Source: an uncultured Bacteroidia bacterium
Lineage (GTDB): Bacteria > Bacteroidota > Bacteroidia > J057 > CALAJH01
Length of the DNA: 64,000 nucleotides
Direction of reading: 5' to 3'
Assembly (NCBI GenBank): GCA_937922655.1
Contig: CALAJH010000011.1
Coordinates: 1 to 64,000, forward strand
Shown here: one piece after another, positions 18,469 to 27,677 of the stretch
Layout: each line of letters opens with the position of its first letter
Position numbering within the stretch: the first letter of the stretch is position 1
Position numbers and translations under genes: made by a program
Notes under the pieces: model-generated
Database searches by the model: none
What the model saw: the letters and a program-made list of their open reading frames with translations, nothing else
What the model was told of the DNA's origin: nothing

Positions 18469-19140
18469 ATGGCTATCATTCTCCAAAAAGGTCAATCGAT
18501 TGACCTCAACAAAGACACCCACGACCTTTCTGCCATTACCATCGGTTTGGGTTGGGACATCAAAAAAGAAAAAAGCGGTGGTTTTTTGAGCCGTATTTTG
18601 GGTGGCGGCAAAAATCAAAACTTTGATATGGACACCATCGCTTTCGTTCTCGACGAAAACGGCAAGGTGCGCAATATGGGCTACGACAAAGACCTTGGAA
18701 AAGGCAGGGTCGTCAAGCTTTTCGCCTCCGACGTCGTTTATTTCCACAACCTCAAATTGATGGACGGCACCGTTCAACACAGCGGCGACAACCGCACGGG
18801 CGAAGGCGACGGCGACGACGAACAGATATACGTCAAGCTCAGCGCCCTTCATTCCGGCTACCACAAAATTTTGTTTTTGGTGTGTATCTACCAAGGAATA
18901 AAATTGGGTCATGATTTTTCGAAAATAGAAAACGCCTTTATTCGCGCGGTCGACGCCAAAGGCAAGGAAATCGTACGCTACAAACTTTCCGGCGACCCCC
19001 AATTTGTCGGTATGCACGCCATGCTTTTTGCCGAAGTCGTTCGTGAGCCGAACGGAGGATGGAAGTTTCGGGCCCTCGGCGAGCCGCGAGAAAGCGATTC
19101 GTTCGTCGACATCCTCCAAGACTACGTTTACGACGTTTAA
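18469..19140 (+). CDS. TerD-family calcium-binding stress protein (second copy)
   Basis: A 223-residue paralogue of the preceding gene. It starts MAIILQKGQSIDL and has TIGLGWDI near 26-33, then an inserted Lys/Gly-rich segment (about 35-52), FDMDTIAFVLDENGK, and the calcium loop SGDNRTGEGDGDDE near 104-117. The insertion lengthens it relative to classical TerD (about 190). The two copies differ strongly, so they are probably non-redundant partners. It lies 10 nt after the first TerD and 3 nt before terY. Confidence 0.92.
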   Translation: MAIILQKGQSIDLNKDTHDLSAITIGLGWDIKKEKSGGFLSRILGGGKNQNFDMDTIAFVLDENGKVRNMGYDKDLGKGRVVKLFASDVVYFHNLKLMDGTVQHSGDNRTGEGDGDDEQIYVKLSALHSGYHKILFLVCIYQGIKLGHDFSKIENAFIRAVDAKGKEIVRYKLSGDPQFVGMHAMLFAEVVREPNGGWKFRALGEPRESDSFVDILQDYVYDV

Positions 19141-19143
19141 GTC

Positions 19144-19791
19144 ATGCGCCGTCTGCCCGTTTACCTACTTTTGGATACGTCGGGGTCGATGCGCGGCGAA
19201 CCGATCGAGGCCGTGCGCGTCGGCCTTGAAGCGATGGTTACCTCGCTTCGCTACGACCCTTTCGCCCTCGAATCGGTTTGGCTGAGCATCATCACCTTCG
19301 ACCGGGACGTCAAATTGGTCTGTCCGCTCACCGAAATCGACCGTTTTCAAATTCCTTTCATTGACGCCCCGAATTCGGGTCCGACCCATTTGGGCGGGGC
19401 GCTTGAACTTTTGCTCGAACGCGTCGAGGTTGAGGTAGTCAAAAACCAAAACGACCGTCCTTCCGATTGGATGCCCCTGCTTTTTATCATGACCGACGGA
19501 AGCCCGTCCGACCTCCAAAAATTTCGAGACGTTGTGCCAAAGGTGCGTGCGGCGGGATTTGGCAACATCGTTGCCTGTGCCGCCGGCAGCCGTGCCAAAG
19601 AAGAATATCTGCGTGAAATTACCTCGAACGTCGTTTGTTTGGACAACACCGATTCCGCCACTTTTCAGCAATTTTTTCGTTGGGTTTCGACGTCCGTCAG
19701 CATCGGCAACCGCACCATGGGCGTCAATGCCAAAATTCCGCCTCCACCCCCGGAAATTTTTATTTCGTTTACGGGAAAAACGCACGGGTAA
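19144..19791 (+). CDS. TerY-like von Willebrand factor A protein
   Basis: A 215-residue VWA-domain protein. The MIDAS metal site is intact: LLLDTSGSM near residues 9-16, a Thr in GPTHLGGAL near 80, and the Asp in FIMTDGSPSD near 117. It matches TerY, the VWA member of chemical-stress Ter clusters, which in the known TerY-P triad is followed by a PP2C phosphatase and a Ser/Thr kinase. Neither is present here: the next gene is an exported carboxypeptidase with its own promoter. The likely role is Mg-dependent adaptor for the TerD pair. The C-terminus is proline-rich (PPPPPEIF). Confidence 0.9.
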   Translation: MRRLPVYLLLDTSGSMRGEPIEAVRVGLEAMVTSLRYDPFALESVWLSIITFDRDVKLVCPLTEIDRFQIPFIDAPNSGPTHLGGALELLLERVEVEVVKNQNDRPSDWMPLLFIMTDGSPSDLQKFRDVVPKVRAAGFGNIVACAAGSRAKEEYLREITSNVVCLDNTDSATFQQFFRWVSTSVSIGNRTMGVNAKIPPPPPEIFISFTGKTHG

Positions 19792-19876
19792 GGCGCAACA
19801 AATCCTCCCCGAGAGCTTCAAACGCGTCCGCCGCCCCACCGTTTAAAAACATGTCGCCCGGCGGAAAAAAAATCGG

Positions 19877-19884
19877 TAATTTTG
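19877..19884 (+). promoter_or_regulatory. -7 box TAATTTTG before the M14 carboxypeptidase
   Basis: An exact TAnnTTTG match 36 nt before the ATG at 19921. Because transcription would start near 19890, it excludes the in-frame TTG at 19882 as the start and supports the signal-peptide ATG. Confidence 0.5.
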
Positions 19885-19920
19885 CGCTATTTCGGTAAAT
19901 ACGGCAACGCTATCAAACGC

Positions 19921-21645
19921 ATGAAAAATATCCTTGTTTTTGCCTTGTTGACGTGGGCAATGTGTCGGCCCGTGTTGGCGCAAACGCCTTTTGCCGCGCC
20001 CGGAACCCCCGTCAATCCGAAAGTGGATATTCGTTGGAACCGTTATTACGATTATCCCGCCATTGCCGAAATTACGCAGAAACTCGCGTCGGCGCATTCC
20101 CCCGTATGTAAGCGTACTTCCATCGGCAAATCTTTCGAGGGGCGCGAGATTTGGTGCCTGACCCTCACCGACGGCGGCAACCCCGACCAAAAACCCGCTT
20201 ATTACATCGACGGCAACATTCACGCCAACGAGGTACAGGCCTCCGAAGTCGCTTTGTATATCGCGTGGTATTTGTGCGAAATGCGCGAACAAAACGCCTT
20301 CGTCAAACAACTCTTAAAAGACAAGACGTTTTATATTGTACCGAGCATTAATCCCGACGGGCGCGAACACTTTTTCAAAAAACCGAACAACATGCACAGC
20401 CCGCGCAGCGGGGTTATGCCCCGCGACGACGACCGTGACGGAAGCGACGACGAAGACGGCTACGACGACCTTGACGGCGACGGTCATATCACGGGCATGT
20501 GGCGAAAGTCGCCCACGGGACGCTTCCGTCCCGACCCCGACAATCCGGGTTTTATGCGTCCGGTTCCCAAGGGGGAGTTTGGAACGTACGAATATTTGGG
20601 CGCCGAAGGCAGGGACAACGACGGCGACGGCGCCGTCAACGAGGACGGCCCGGGTTATTACGACCCCAACCGCGATTATCCGTGGAACTGGCAACCCCAA
20701 CACACCCAGTGGGGTGCGGGTTACATGCCCCTTTTGCAACCCGAAAATCGCGCCGTCCACGAATTTTTCATTGCCCATCCGAACATCGCCGGCGCGATGA
20801 GCTATCACAATACGGGCGGCATGCTTTTGCGCGGCCCCGGCAGCGCCTCCGATAAAGCCGCCTATTCCCCCCAAGACCTTGAAACCTACGACGCCCTCGG
20901 AAAATTGGGAGAATTGCTTTTGCCCGGCTATCGTTACATCACCACCTTCGAAGACCTTTACCAAACCTACGGCGCCGAAACCGACTGGATGCACGGCGCC
21001 CGAGGCGTCGTCGCTTTTACCGGCGAACTCTGGTCTCCTTACCTCATGTTCCACAAAAAAAACGAAGACGACGGTTATTTCGGTGGCGATTCGGCGTCCT
21101 ATGCCTTCAACAAACTCTTGCTTTTTCAAGACGCGTTTGTTCCGTTTAAGCCCTTCAACCATCCCGAATACGGCGAAATTGAAATCGGCGGCTACAAAAA
21201 AAGTTACACCCGCATGGAACCCGGGTTTCTGCTTGAAGAAGACGCACACCGCAACGCCGCCTTTGTCCTACATCATGCTTACCATACCCCCAAACTCGAA
21301 TTCATGGACGTGGAAAAAAAACCGTTGGGCGGCGGGGTTTATCAAATTACGGCCTCGGTGCTTAATTCGCGGCTTACGCCCACGCATTTGCCCCACGACG
21401 TCAAAAATCAAATTTCCCTTCCGAACATCGTTTCGATTGAGGGCGGGGAGGTGTTGGCGGCCATGCGCGTCAAAAACAAAGATTTGAACCTGACCGAAGC
21501 CGTCGAACACGACCGACGCAGGATTCGCGTCGAGAACATTCCCGCCATGGGCAAAATCACCGTGCGTTGGTTGGTCAAGGGCGAGGGAAGCTATGTTGTT
21601 CAATGTGTTTCGCCCAAGGGGGGGACGATAAAAACTACGATTTAA
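19921..21645 (+). CDS. Exported M14 zinc carboxypeptidase
   Basis: A 574-residue protein with signal peptide (MKNILVFALLTWAMCRPVLA). The M14 domain has the zinc-ligand motif HANE in DGNIHANEVQASE near residue 100 (His and Glu), NPDGRE near 145, and the catalytic Glu in FTGELWSP near 366. Between them is a long acidic insertion (about 160-255) with several DxDxDG-type loops (DDRDGSDDED, DLDGDGHITG, DNDGDGAVNEDG), likely calcium-binding and stabilising an extracellular enzyme. The C-terminal 150 residues are a beta-rich domain without a clear T9SS motif. It probably releases C-terminal amino acids from extracellular peptides. The next gene follows by 4 nt, suggesting co-transcription. Confidence 0.88.
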   Translation: MKNILVFALLTWAMCRPVLAQTPFAAPGTPVNPKVDIRWNRYYDYPAIAEITQKLASAHSPVCKRTSIGKSFEGREIWCLTLTDGGNPDQKPAYYIDGNIHANEVQASEVALYIAWYLCEMREQNAFVKQLLKDKTFYIVPSINPDGREHFFKKPNNMHSPRSGVMPRDDDRDGSDDEDGYDDLDGDGHITGMWRKSPTGRFRPDPDNPGFMRPVPKGEFGTYEYLGAEGRDNDGDGAVNEDGPGYYDPNRDYPWNWQPQHTQWGAGYMPLLQPENRAVHEFFIAHPNIAGAMSYHNTGGMLLRGPGSASDKAAYSPQDLETYDALGKLGELLLPGYRYITTFEDLYQTYGAETDWMHGARGVVAFTGELWSPYLMFHKKNEDDGYFGGDSASYAFNKLLLFQDAFVPFKPFNHPEYGEIEIGGYKKSYTRMEPGFLLEEDAHRNAAFVLHHAYHTPKLEFMDVEKKPLGGGVYQITASVLNSRLTPTHLPHDVKNQISLPNIVSIEGGEVLAAMRVKNKDLNLTEAVEHDRRRIRVENIPAMGKITVRWLVKGEGSYVVQCVSPKGGTIKTTI

Positions 21646-21649
21646 CGTC

Positions 21650-23605
21650 GTGAGAGGAGGGGGGGGGTATGCGGCGGTGGCGGCGGCCGTTTTGACGGCG
21701 TTCTTTCCCGTGGCGGCGGGGTGGGGGATTTTGCAGTGGGACACCGCCGACCAAGACTATCCCTATCGTTATTTTTTGGCCGAGGCCCGCGCCGCCGGTC
21801 AGGCGCCGTTGTGGAATCCTTATCTTGGCGGCGGTTTTCCCGTTCACGCCGACCCCCAATCCGAATTTTGGTATATGCCCGTTCGGGCGCTGGGCGTGCT
21901 GTTCGGACGCTATACCTATCCGTTGTTGCATTTCGAGTTTCTTTTGACGCTTGTCGTCGCCGGTTGGGGTATGACGGCTTTGTGTCGTCGTCGGGGCTTG
22001 TCGTTGCGCACGGCGTTTGTCGCCGGGGCGGTGTATGCCACATGCGGTTTTTTCGTTTCCAACGCCCAGCATTTTGTTTATATGATTGCGGGCGCTTGTT
22101 TGCCGTGGTTGTGGGTTTGCGTGTGGGATATGCTTGAACGTCCCGGAACGGGCTCGGCCTTGCGGCTGGGTTTGTGGGGCGCGTTGTTTGTTACGGGCGC
22201 GTATCCCGCTTTCGTTATCGTTTCGGTTTATATGTTTGCGGCGTATTTGTGGGTCGAACGCCGAAAAGTACGCTTGGCGTGGTGGGGCGCGGCGTTTGTT
22301 GTGGCCTTGGTCTTGTCCGCCGGCTATTTGTATTCGGTTATGGAGGCGCGGCCGTATTTTTCGCGCGGCGGCGCGGTGGGTTTGGCGGCGGCGTGTTTCA
22401 ATCCTTTGCCGCCGGCGGGTTGGCTGACCTTCGTCGCCCCCTTTGCCGCCGACGCCCAATCCGACGCTTTCGGTTCCGACCGCTCGATGACCAACGCCTA
22501 TTTCGGTTTGGGTTTGTTGTCGGCGTGGGCGACGGCGGCGTGGCATTGGCGGCGCCTGGAAACATGGGAGCGTTTTGGATTGGTTTTCGGACTAGCGGCG
22601 CTTTTGGCGGCGGCGGGAAACCATACGCCCGTACGCGAGGCCTTGTATCGTTTTTTGCCCGGTTTCGACCTTTTTCGGCATCCGGGCCTGTTGCGTATTT
22701 TTTTCTTGGTTTTTGCGATACCGACGGCGGCGGCGTACTTGCGCCCGCGTCGCGACGCAAAATTTGCCCTTGTCGTTTCGACGGCGTTTTTGCTTTTCGG
22801 CGCTTATCATTGGAACTTTGAAATAGGCGGCGATTGGAAGGCGTGGGTGCGAAGCGACGATTTTTGGGGTCGAATGACGTTGCAGGCCGCCGTGCAATGG
22901 GTTTTGGCGTTGGCGCTGCTTCGGACGCGGTGGGCGGCGGCGGCAGACGTGGCGGTTTCGGCGCTGCTTTTGCAATTCATGACCGTTTTGGACGTCGCGC
23001 CCTTGGCCGAGGTGCAAGCGCGATTGAACAACATGCCCGCCGGATTTCCTTGCCCGGACTCCAACGTACCTATCGGGGAAAAGCCGCCTCATCTCGGCCC
23101 CTTGTGGAGAAACATCAACGTCTATTACAAACAACCGTATTTCGACCTTTACGGCGCCTTCAAGCTCAACGACTACGAACGTTTTAAGAAAACGCAATAT
23201 TTTTCTTCGGCAAAAATGCGTCCGTGGGCGTTCGTTGCGCATGGAAGCGGATGCGATTCTTTGCGTCCCGTATTTGCCGTATGCGCCGATTTCGACGTTC
23301 CCGCCGCCCGCGCCGATTGGCGATGCACTCGTTTTGCTCCGACGCAATTCCGGTTTCGCGTCAGTGCCGAGGATACGGTTTTGTTCGTCGTCAATCAAAC
23401 CCGGTATCCCGGATGGGAGGTCGAAATCGACGGTTGGCCCGCCGTCCTGAGAACGGTGGACGAAGGTCGAATGGCGGTGTTCGTACCGGACGGAGAACAC
23501 GGCGTGGAATTTTTTTATCGTCCCGTTGTCGCTTCGACGCTCGACTTTGTTCAACCGTTGTTGTGGTTTTGGGCCGTGGTTGCGGTACTGTGGATTCGAC
23601 GCTAA
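21650..23605 (+). CDS. YfhO-like polytopic membrane protein
   Basis: A 651-residue integral membrane protein with about 12 hydrophobic segments in the first 450 residues and a C-terminal periplasmic domain. DTADQDYPYRYFLAEARAAGQAPLWNPYLGGGFP near 30-65 is the characteristic first loop of YfhO/GT-C-fold proteins (ADxxxQ.YP and PLWNPYxxxGxP motifs). YfhO is implicated in glycosylation of cell-wall polymers in Gram-positives; the substrate here is unknown. The C-terminal TRYPGWEVEIDG motif and LRTVDEGRMAVFVPDGEH also fit the family. The start is a GTG at 21650 or an in-frame GTG at 21677. A run of nine G lies just after the first GTG, so sequencing accuracy matters for the N-terminus. Confidence 0.8.
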   Translation: MRGGGGYAAVAAAVLTAFFPVAAGWGILQWDTADQDYPYRYFLAEARAAGQAPLWNPYLGGGFPVHADPQSEFWYMPVRALGVLFGRYTYPLLHFEFLLTLVVAGWGMTALCRRRGLSLRTAFVAGAVYATCGFFVSNAQHFVYMIAGACLPWLWVCVWDMLERPGTGSALRLGLWGALFVTGAYPAFVIVSVYMFAAYLWVERRKVRLAWWGAAFVVALVLSAGYLYSVMEARPYFSRGGAVGLAAACFNPLPPAGWLTFVAPFAADAQSDAFGSDRSMTNAYFGLGLLSAWATAAWHWRRLETWERFGLVFGLAALLAAAGNHTPVREALYRFLPGFDLFRHPGLLRIFFLVFAIPTAAAYLRPRRDAKFALVVSTAFLLFGAYHWNFEIGGDWKAWVRSDDFWGRMTLQAAVQWVLALALLRTRWAAAADVAVSALLLQFMTVLDVAPLAEVQARLNNMPAGFPCPDSNVPIGEKPPHLGPLWRNINVYYKQPYFDLYGAFKLNDYERFKKTQYFSSAKMRPWAFVAHGSGCDSLRPVFAVCADFDVPAARADWRCTRFAPTQFRFRVSAEDTVLFVVNQTRYPGWEVEIDGWPAVLRTVDEGRMAVFVPDGEHGVEFFYRPVVASTLDFVQPLLWFWAVVAVLWIRR

Positions 23606-23727
23606 ATTTGCGTTTACGGGGGCTAAAACGTTGTGTGCGGGCGATTGCCGGCCTCAAGAACGCGAAACACGTCGTCTGCCGACGCCTCTACGTCGATTGC
23701 CTTGAAAACAAGCGTCGAACCCTTTGA

Positions 23728-24582
23728 TTAAAAAAAGTAACGATAAACGACGAGTACGGGCATGACGAAGAGGAAGCCGTCGAAACGGTCGAGGATGCCG
23801 CCGTGGCCCGGAAGAATGGTGCCGGAGTCTTTGAGTTTTTGGTTGCGTTTAAGCGCCGATTCCATGAGGTCGCCGAACGTTCCGACGACGGCCACAATGA
23901 CGGCCACCGTCCGCCAATCGTAGCCCGGCACGGCAAGAAAATGTTGCATCGCCGCGCCAACGCCAAAATTGACCACGATACCCGCAACGAAGCCTTCCCA
24001 TGTTTTTTTCGGACTGATGCTTTCCCATAGTTTGTGCCGTCCCAAAAATTTGCCGCCAAAAAACGCGGCGGTGTCGGCTATCCAATGCAAAAGCAGGATG
24101 AAAAGGGGAATGGCGGGATGATATTCGGGCGTGGAAAGTTCGCCAAAGCTCAAGACGTAAAAAAAGATGAAGGGCGGGTGGACGTAAAGCAGGTTGAAAA
24201 AAATATAGATGACGACCTTAAAGCTTGCTTGGCGCTTTTTGAGAAAAAGCATCAGATGGCCAAGCGCCGGCATGAGCGCCGCGTACCATACCAAGGGTAA
24301 AAATCCGTCGCTTTTGACCCCGCCCATACCGAATAAATAGACGGGCACGGCCCAAAGAAAAGGAACCAAACCATAAGCCGCGACCGACTCGAGCCGTAAA
24401 ACCTTGATGTTGTACATTTGGAAAAACTCGCGCATGCCCAGCGTTGCGGCCGACAACGCCGCCGCCAACAGCCCCCACGGACTCAAATAAACGACGAAAA
24501 GCGCCGTCGTTCCCACCGTCAGCGCCGTCATTACCCGCTTGGCCAAATTCGATTTAAATGCCGACGCCTCGTCCGCGTTCAT
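23728..24582 (-). CDS. cdsA: Phosphatidate cytidylyltransferase
   Basis: A 284-residue inner-membrane enzyme with about eight transmembrane segments. It makes CDP-diacylglycerol from phosphatidate and CTP, the precursor of all phosphatidyl lipids. The CdsA signature is complete in the C-terminal third: SISPKKTWEGF near 190, GTFGDLMESALKRNQKLKDSG near 235, and PGHGGILDRFDG near 262. Length is normal. It lies downstream of DUF488 by 97 nt but has its own consensus promoter in that gap, so it can be expressed independently. Confidence 0.95.
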   Translation of the reverse strand: MNADEASAFKSNLAKRVMTALTVGTTALFVVYLSPWGLLAAALSAATLGMREFFQMYNIKVLRLESVAAYGLVPFLWAVPVYLFGMGGVKSDGFLPLVWYAALMPALGHLMLFLKKRQASFKVVIYIFFNLLYVHPPFIFFYVLSFGELSTPEYHPAIPLFILLLHWIADTAAFFGGKFLGRHKLWESISPKKTWEGFVAGIVVNFGVGAAMQHFLAVPGYDWRTVAVIVAVVGTFGDLMESALKRNQKLKDSGTILPGHGGILDRFDGFLFVMPVLVVYRYFF

Positions 24583-24607
24583 TTATTTTTTTTGTGGATA
24601 ATTACGG

Positions 24608-24639
24608 CAAAGCTAAACTTATCGGCTTGATTTTCCAAA
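24608..24639 (-). promoter_or_regulatory. Consensus promoter of cdsA (TTTG-N20-TAGCTTTG)
   Basis: On the minus strand the -33 TTTG is at 24639-24636 and the -7 TAGCTTTG at 24615-24608, with a 20-nt spacer. Transcription would start near 24603, about 20 nt before the cdsA ATG. Confidence 0.72.
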
Positions 24640-24679
24640 CGCGCTTCGGGCGGGCGCCCTAGCCAACGCCCGGCCCCCC

Positions 24680-25144
24680 CTACAAATGCGTGGCTTCCAC
24701 GCCGAAGTGCTTGACGACCAACGAGCGATGACACGCTTGCGGCGGTCCCTCGACGCAAAACAACGCCACGCGCCCCGTTTCGACGCCCACGTCCCGAACG
24801 AAATCCTCCCACGTATAACCCTCCAAACACGTCGCGCGATAACCGTCGCAAAACGCCGGCGACAAATCTTGACGTTCGGATTTGAGGACTTTTCCCGACT
24901 TGTCCGCCAACTTTTGCACTTGACGAAGCTCTTGGGGCGGCGCCAATCGGGGAATGTGGACGCAACGTATGCCCCGGGTCGCCAATTCGGCCTCCAAGCG
25001 ACGCTTGTTGGCGTAGGCGTACGCTTTGCCGCGAACACCCCGGCGGCGGCGGATGTCCGCCAGCACCTCAATCTTTGCCGACTCCAACGCCCCGAAAAAT
25101 TCCTCCGCCTCTTTGCCGTAGGCCCCAATGGTATAGAGTTGCAT
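24680..25144 (-). CDS. DUF488 family protein
   Basis: A 154-residue cytoplasmic protein. It opens MQLYTIGAYGK, then has ADIRRRRGVRGKAYAYANKRRL near 29-50 and the C-terminal CVEGPPQACHRSLVV near 127-142, the diagnostic DUF488 signature (C.E.P..CHR). The function of the family is not established. The start lies 2 nt after the DUF5686 stop, implying translational coupling with that outer-membrane protein gene. Confidence 0.88.
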   Translation of the reverse strand: MQLYTIGAYGKEAEEFFGALESAKIEVLADIRRRRGVRGKAYAYANKRRLEAELATRGIRCVHIPRLAPPQELRQVQKLADKSGKVLKSERQDLSPAFCDGYRATCLEGYTWEDFVRDVGVETGRVALFCVEGPPQACHRSLVVKHFGVEATHL

Positions 25145-25146
25145 AG

Positions 25147-27549
25147 CTATCTAGAATTAAGTTCGATTCCAAAAGTTACGTTCAACCGACGGGCGTCCCC
25201 GCCCAATACCGCATATCGAAAATCCACCCGCAATATCCGAAAAATATTTTCCAAGCCCGCCGAAATTTCAAAATATTCCCTTTGCCTTTCGGCCGACAAG
25301 AAATGCGCTCCGAAAACCTCCTGCCATTTGAGTTTGCGTACGCCGGGTATTTTGTTGAAAATCAAGCCGTTGAAGCGATGTTCCCAATGGGCGGCGAAAA
25401 ACGCGCCGTCGGTCGAACGCACGTAATAGTTCATGGCGTGGAAACGCTCCAACCCTTTTTCCGCGTATATCGTTCGGTTGGCCAAAAAGTGAAAATAGTC
25501 GTTGAAATGCAGGCTTGCGCCGTGTAAAAACAGTTTTCCGGCCGAAAGAGCGATTTCCGACGTGCCGCCCAACCCCATTTTTTGCGCGTGCGTCACGGAG
25601 GCGCTCAAACGGTCGAAATAATTGCCCGTCTTTGGCGCGGCCGTCCAACCTTTTTGATATCGAACGCCAAGCGTCGGAAACCTCGACGAACCCGAGAGCT
25701 TGCCTTCGGGCGTGGAAATGTATTTGACCCCGGGCGTGTACGTCGCCCACGCTTCGGCCAAAATCACGTCGTGGCCGGCAATCGAGAGGTTGTCGGTAAA
25801 TTCTTTGTTTGGAATGCGCACCCACGAGCGCAAGTCGCGGTTGTCCATGGGGATGCGTTTTTCGTAACCCGCCGCCGCACCGCCGAAAAAACCGTTGAAC
25901 AGCTCTTTTTGTCCGCGGATTTCGCCAAAGACGTTGCGGTACAATTTGAGATAGTTTTCTTTCAAAAACAGGGTGTAAAAGGTATTCACCGCCGGGGATA
26001 TTTGTTTTCCGCCGAAGGGTTCGACGTAGGTTCCGCCCGAAATTTTGAGGTAGCTGTCGGACGAGGAAAACGGTCCGCGTCGCCGCCCGCGTCGCAAAAA
26101 AAACGTTCCCTTCGCCCCGAAAACGCCGTTTGTAAAGCCGTAGCGCGTCGAAACGTCGAAACCCCATCCCAATTTTTTCCCCGTCGGCCGAAAATACCCC
26201 CCGCCCAACTCCGCGAAGTATCCTTCGATGGTGTTGAACCCCAAGGAATTTAACGGGGAACGCACGTACCACACCCGGTCGTTTCGGGCGTTTACGTGGG
26301 TGTAACCGAGAATCAGGTCCAAGGTTTTGAATTTGTTTTGGACTTTGTTGAGCGAATCGAGATACCGGGGGTCTTGTTTTCGGCGTTCGAGGGCCGTTTT
26401 GTCGGCAAAGTCTTTTTCTTCCAACGAATCGAGGGCTATGGGGCGAGCCTCCCAAAAGTTGGTGCGTACGCGTACGGCCGTGTCCGCCACGGCCATCACC
26501 TCGTTGTTGAAGTAATGGGCGGGCAACTTGGGTTCAAGCTCGTAATCGGAGAGGGCCGTGGCCGAATAACCGCCGAATTTCAAACCCAAAAATTTTCCCG
26601 TAACGTCGAAACGCACCGACGCCACCGTCCCGTTGGCCGCGTAGTGTTGCGTCACCCGAAGCGAGTCGATTTGTTGGAGTTGGCGTTCGGCCGTCAGGTT
26701 GAGGTCCAAGCCCGCGACGGCGTAGCTCGAATCCCGTATCCAAATGTGGCCCGAAAAAACGGGGTCGAAACGACGCTTGGGGACGACGCGGATTTTATAT
26801 ATGTTGAAGGGTTTTTCTTTGGCCACGCCTTCAAGGACGTAGTCGTAATAAAAAAGGGCGTTGTCGGAAATGGGGGAAACGAAGCCTCGGTCGGAAAGGC
26901 CTTCGAGTTCGACGAAGTTGGTATAGGCGGAAAAACGCAAAAACAGGCTTCCAAACAGACTGTATTGTTTGCTGTCGCCGCTGACGCGGCTGGCCAAAAT
27001 CGTTTCTTTGATTTTGGCGGGTTCGCGTACCGCGACGCGGGAAAAATTTTCCGCCAAGTACAAAATGCCTTCTTCCAAGCCGTCGGTGGCCGGACCTTTG
27101 GCAAGCACGCCGCCTTTTTCGACGAGGTCGATGCGGGTGCGGGTGTAGGCGCGGTACGTGTATTCCGATGCGGGATAGCGATTTTGTTTTTTGTTTTCGA
27201 CGGCACGGCGAATAATGCCGTAGGCAGGGTCGCGTCCGTCGGCGGTGATGAACACCTCGGGCAGTTCCAAAACCTCGGGTTCCAGCACAAAAACCACGAA
27301 CGTATCCGAAAACGTTGATATTGTTTTTCTTAGGGGTTGGTAGCCCGAATAGCGTATTTCGGCTTCGTGTCTTCCGATGGGTAACGAAATACTAAAACGT
27401 CCGTCGGCCCCTGCAACGGCCCCGTGTCTGCCGAAAGCGACGACGGCGCCCGGCAGGCGTTCGCCGTCCACGTCCTTGACCTCCCCGCGTACCGTAACGT
27501 TTTGTCCGAAAACCGTCGTCGCCCCCCAAATCAACGCCGCCCATATCAT
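25147..27549 (-). CDS. DUF5686 and carboxypeptidase-regulatory-domain outer-membrane protein
   Basis: An 800-residue exported protein. Residues 1-15 are a short signal peptide (ending FGQ). About 17-95 is a carboxypeptidase-regulatory-like beta-sandwich (GEVKDVDGERLPGAVVAF...DGRFSISLP), the usual N-terminal module of SusC/TonB-type proteins. The remainder is DUF5686: AYGIIRRAVENKKQN near 110, YRAYTRTRIDL, SGHIWIRDSSYAVAGLDL near 270, and a strand-rich C-terminal half expected to form a beta barrel in the outer membrane, ending in strands up to IELNSR. Function unproven; members are abundant in this phylum. It begins a minus-strand operon with DUF488 and reads divergently from the CxxCH surface protein. 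Confidence 0.85.
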   Translation of the reverse strand: MIWAALIWGATTVFGQNVTVRGEVKDVDGERLPGAVVAFGRHGAVAGADGRFSISLPIGRHEAEIRYSGYQPLRKTISTFSDTFVVFVLEPEVLELPEVFITADGRDPAYGIIRRAVENKKQNRYPASEYTYRAYTRTRIDLVEKGGVLAKGPATDGLEEGILYLAENFSRVAVREPAKIKETILASRVSGDSKQYSLFGSLFLRFSAYTNFVELEGLSDRGFVSPISDNALFYYDYVLEGVAKEKPFNIYKIRVVPKRRFDPVFSGHIWIRDSSYAVAGLDLNLTAERQLQQIDSLRVTQHYAANGTVASVRFDVTGKFLGLKFGGYSATALSDYELEPKLPAHYFNNEVMAVADTAVRVRTNFWEARPIALDSLEEKDFADKTALERRKQDPRYLDSLNKVQNKFKTLDLILGYTHVNARNDRVWYVRSPLNSLGFNTIEGYFAELGGGYFRPTGKKLGWGFDVSTRYGFTNGVFGAKGTFFLRRGRRRGPFSSSDSYLKISGGTYVEPFGGKQISPAVNTFYTLFLKENYLKLYRNVFGEIRGQKELFNGFFGGAAAGYEKRIPMDNRDLRSWVRIPNKEFTDNLSIAGHDVILAEAWATYTPGVKYISTPEGKLSGSSRFPTLGVRYQKGWTAAPKTGNYFDRLSASVTHAQKMGLGGTSEIALSAGKLFLHGASLHFNDYFHFLANRTIYAEKGLERFHAMNYYVRSTDGAFFAAHWEHRFNGLIFNKIPGVRKLKWQEVFGAHFLSAERQREYFEISAGLENIFRILRVDFRYAVLGGDARRLNVTFGIELNSR

Positions 27550-27568
27550 AACACGATTCGTTTGCCCG

Positions 27569-27576
27569 CAAAGATA
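27569..27576 (-). promoter_or_regulatory. -7 box TATCTTTG for the DUF5686 operon
   Basis: On the minus strand, TATCTTTG (27576-27569) lies 19 nt before the ATG at 27549. The nearest TTTG (27596-27593) is only 16 nt upstream, shorter than consensus. Confidence 0.45.
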
Positions 27577-27677
27577 CGACTATCCCGCGACCCAAAAGGG
27601 GGGCCGATTAACCTTCTTCGCCCGCCGACAATTCGTAAAATATTCACGAAATGGAATTTTAACGCAACGACCCGGGT

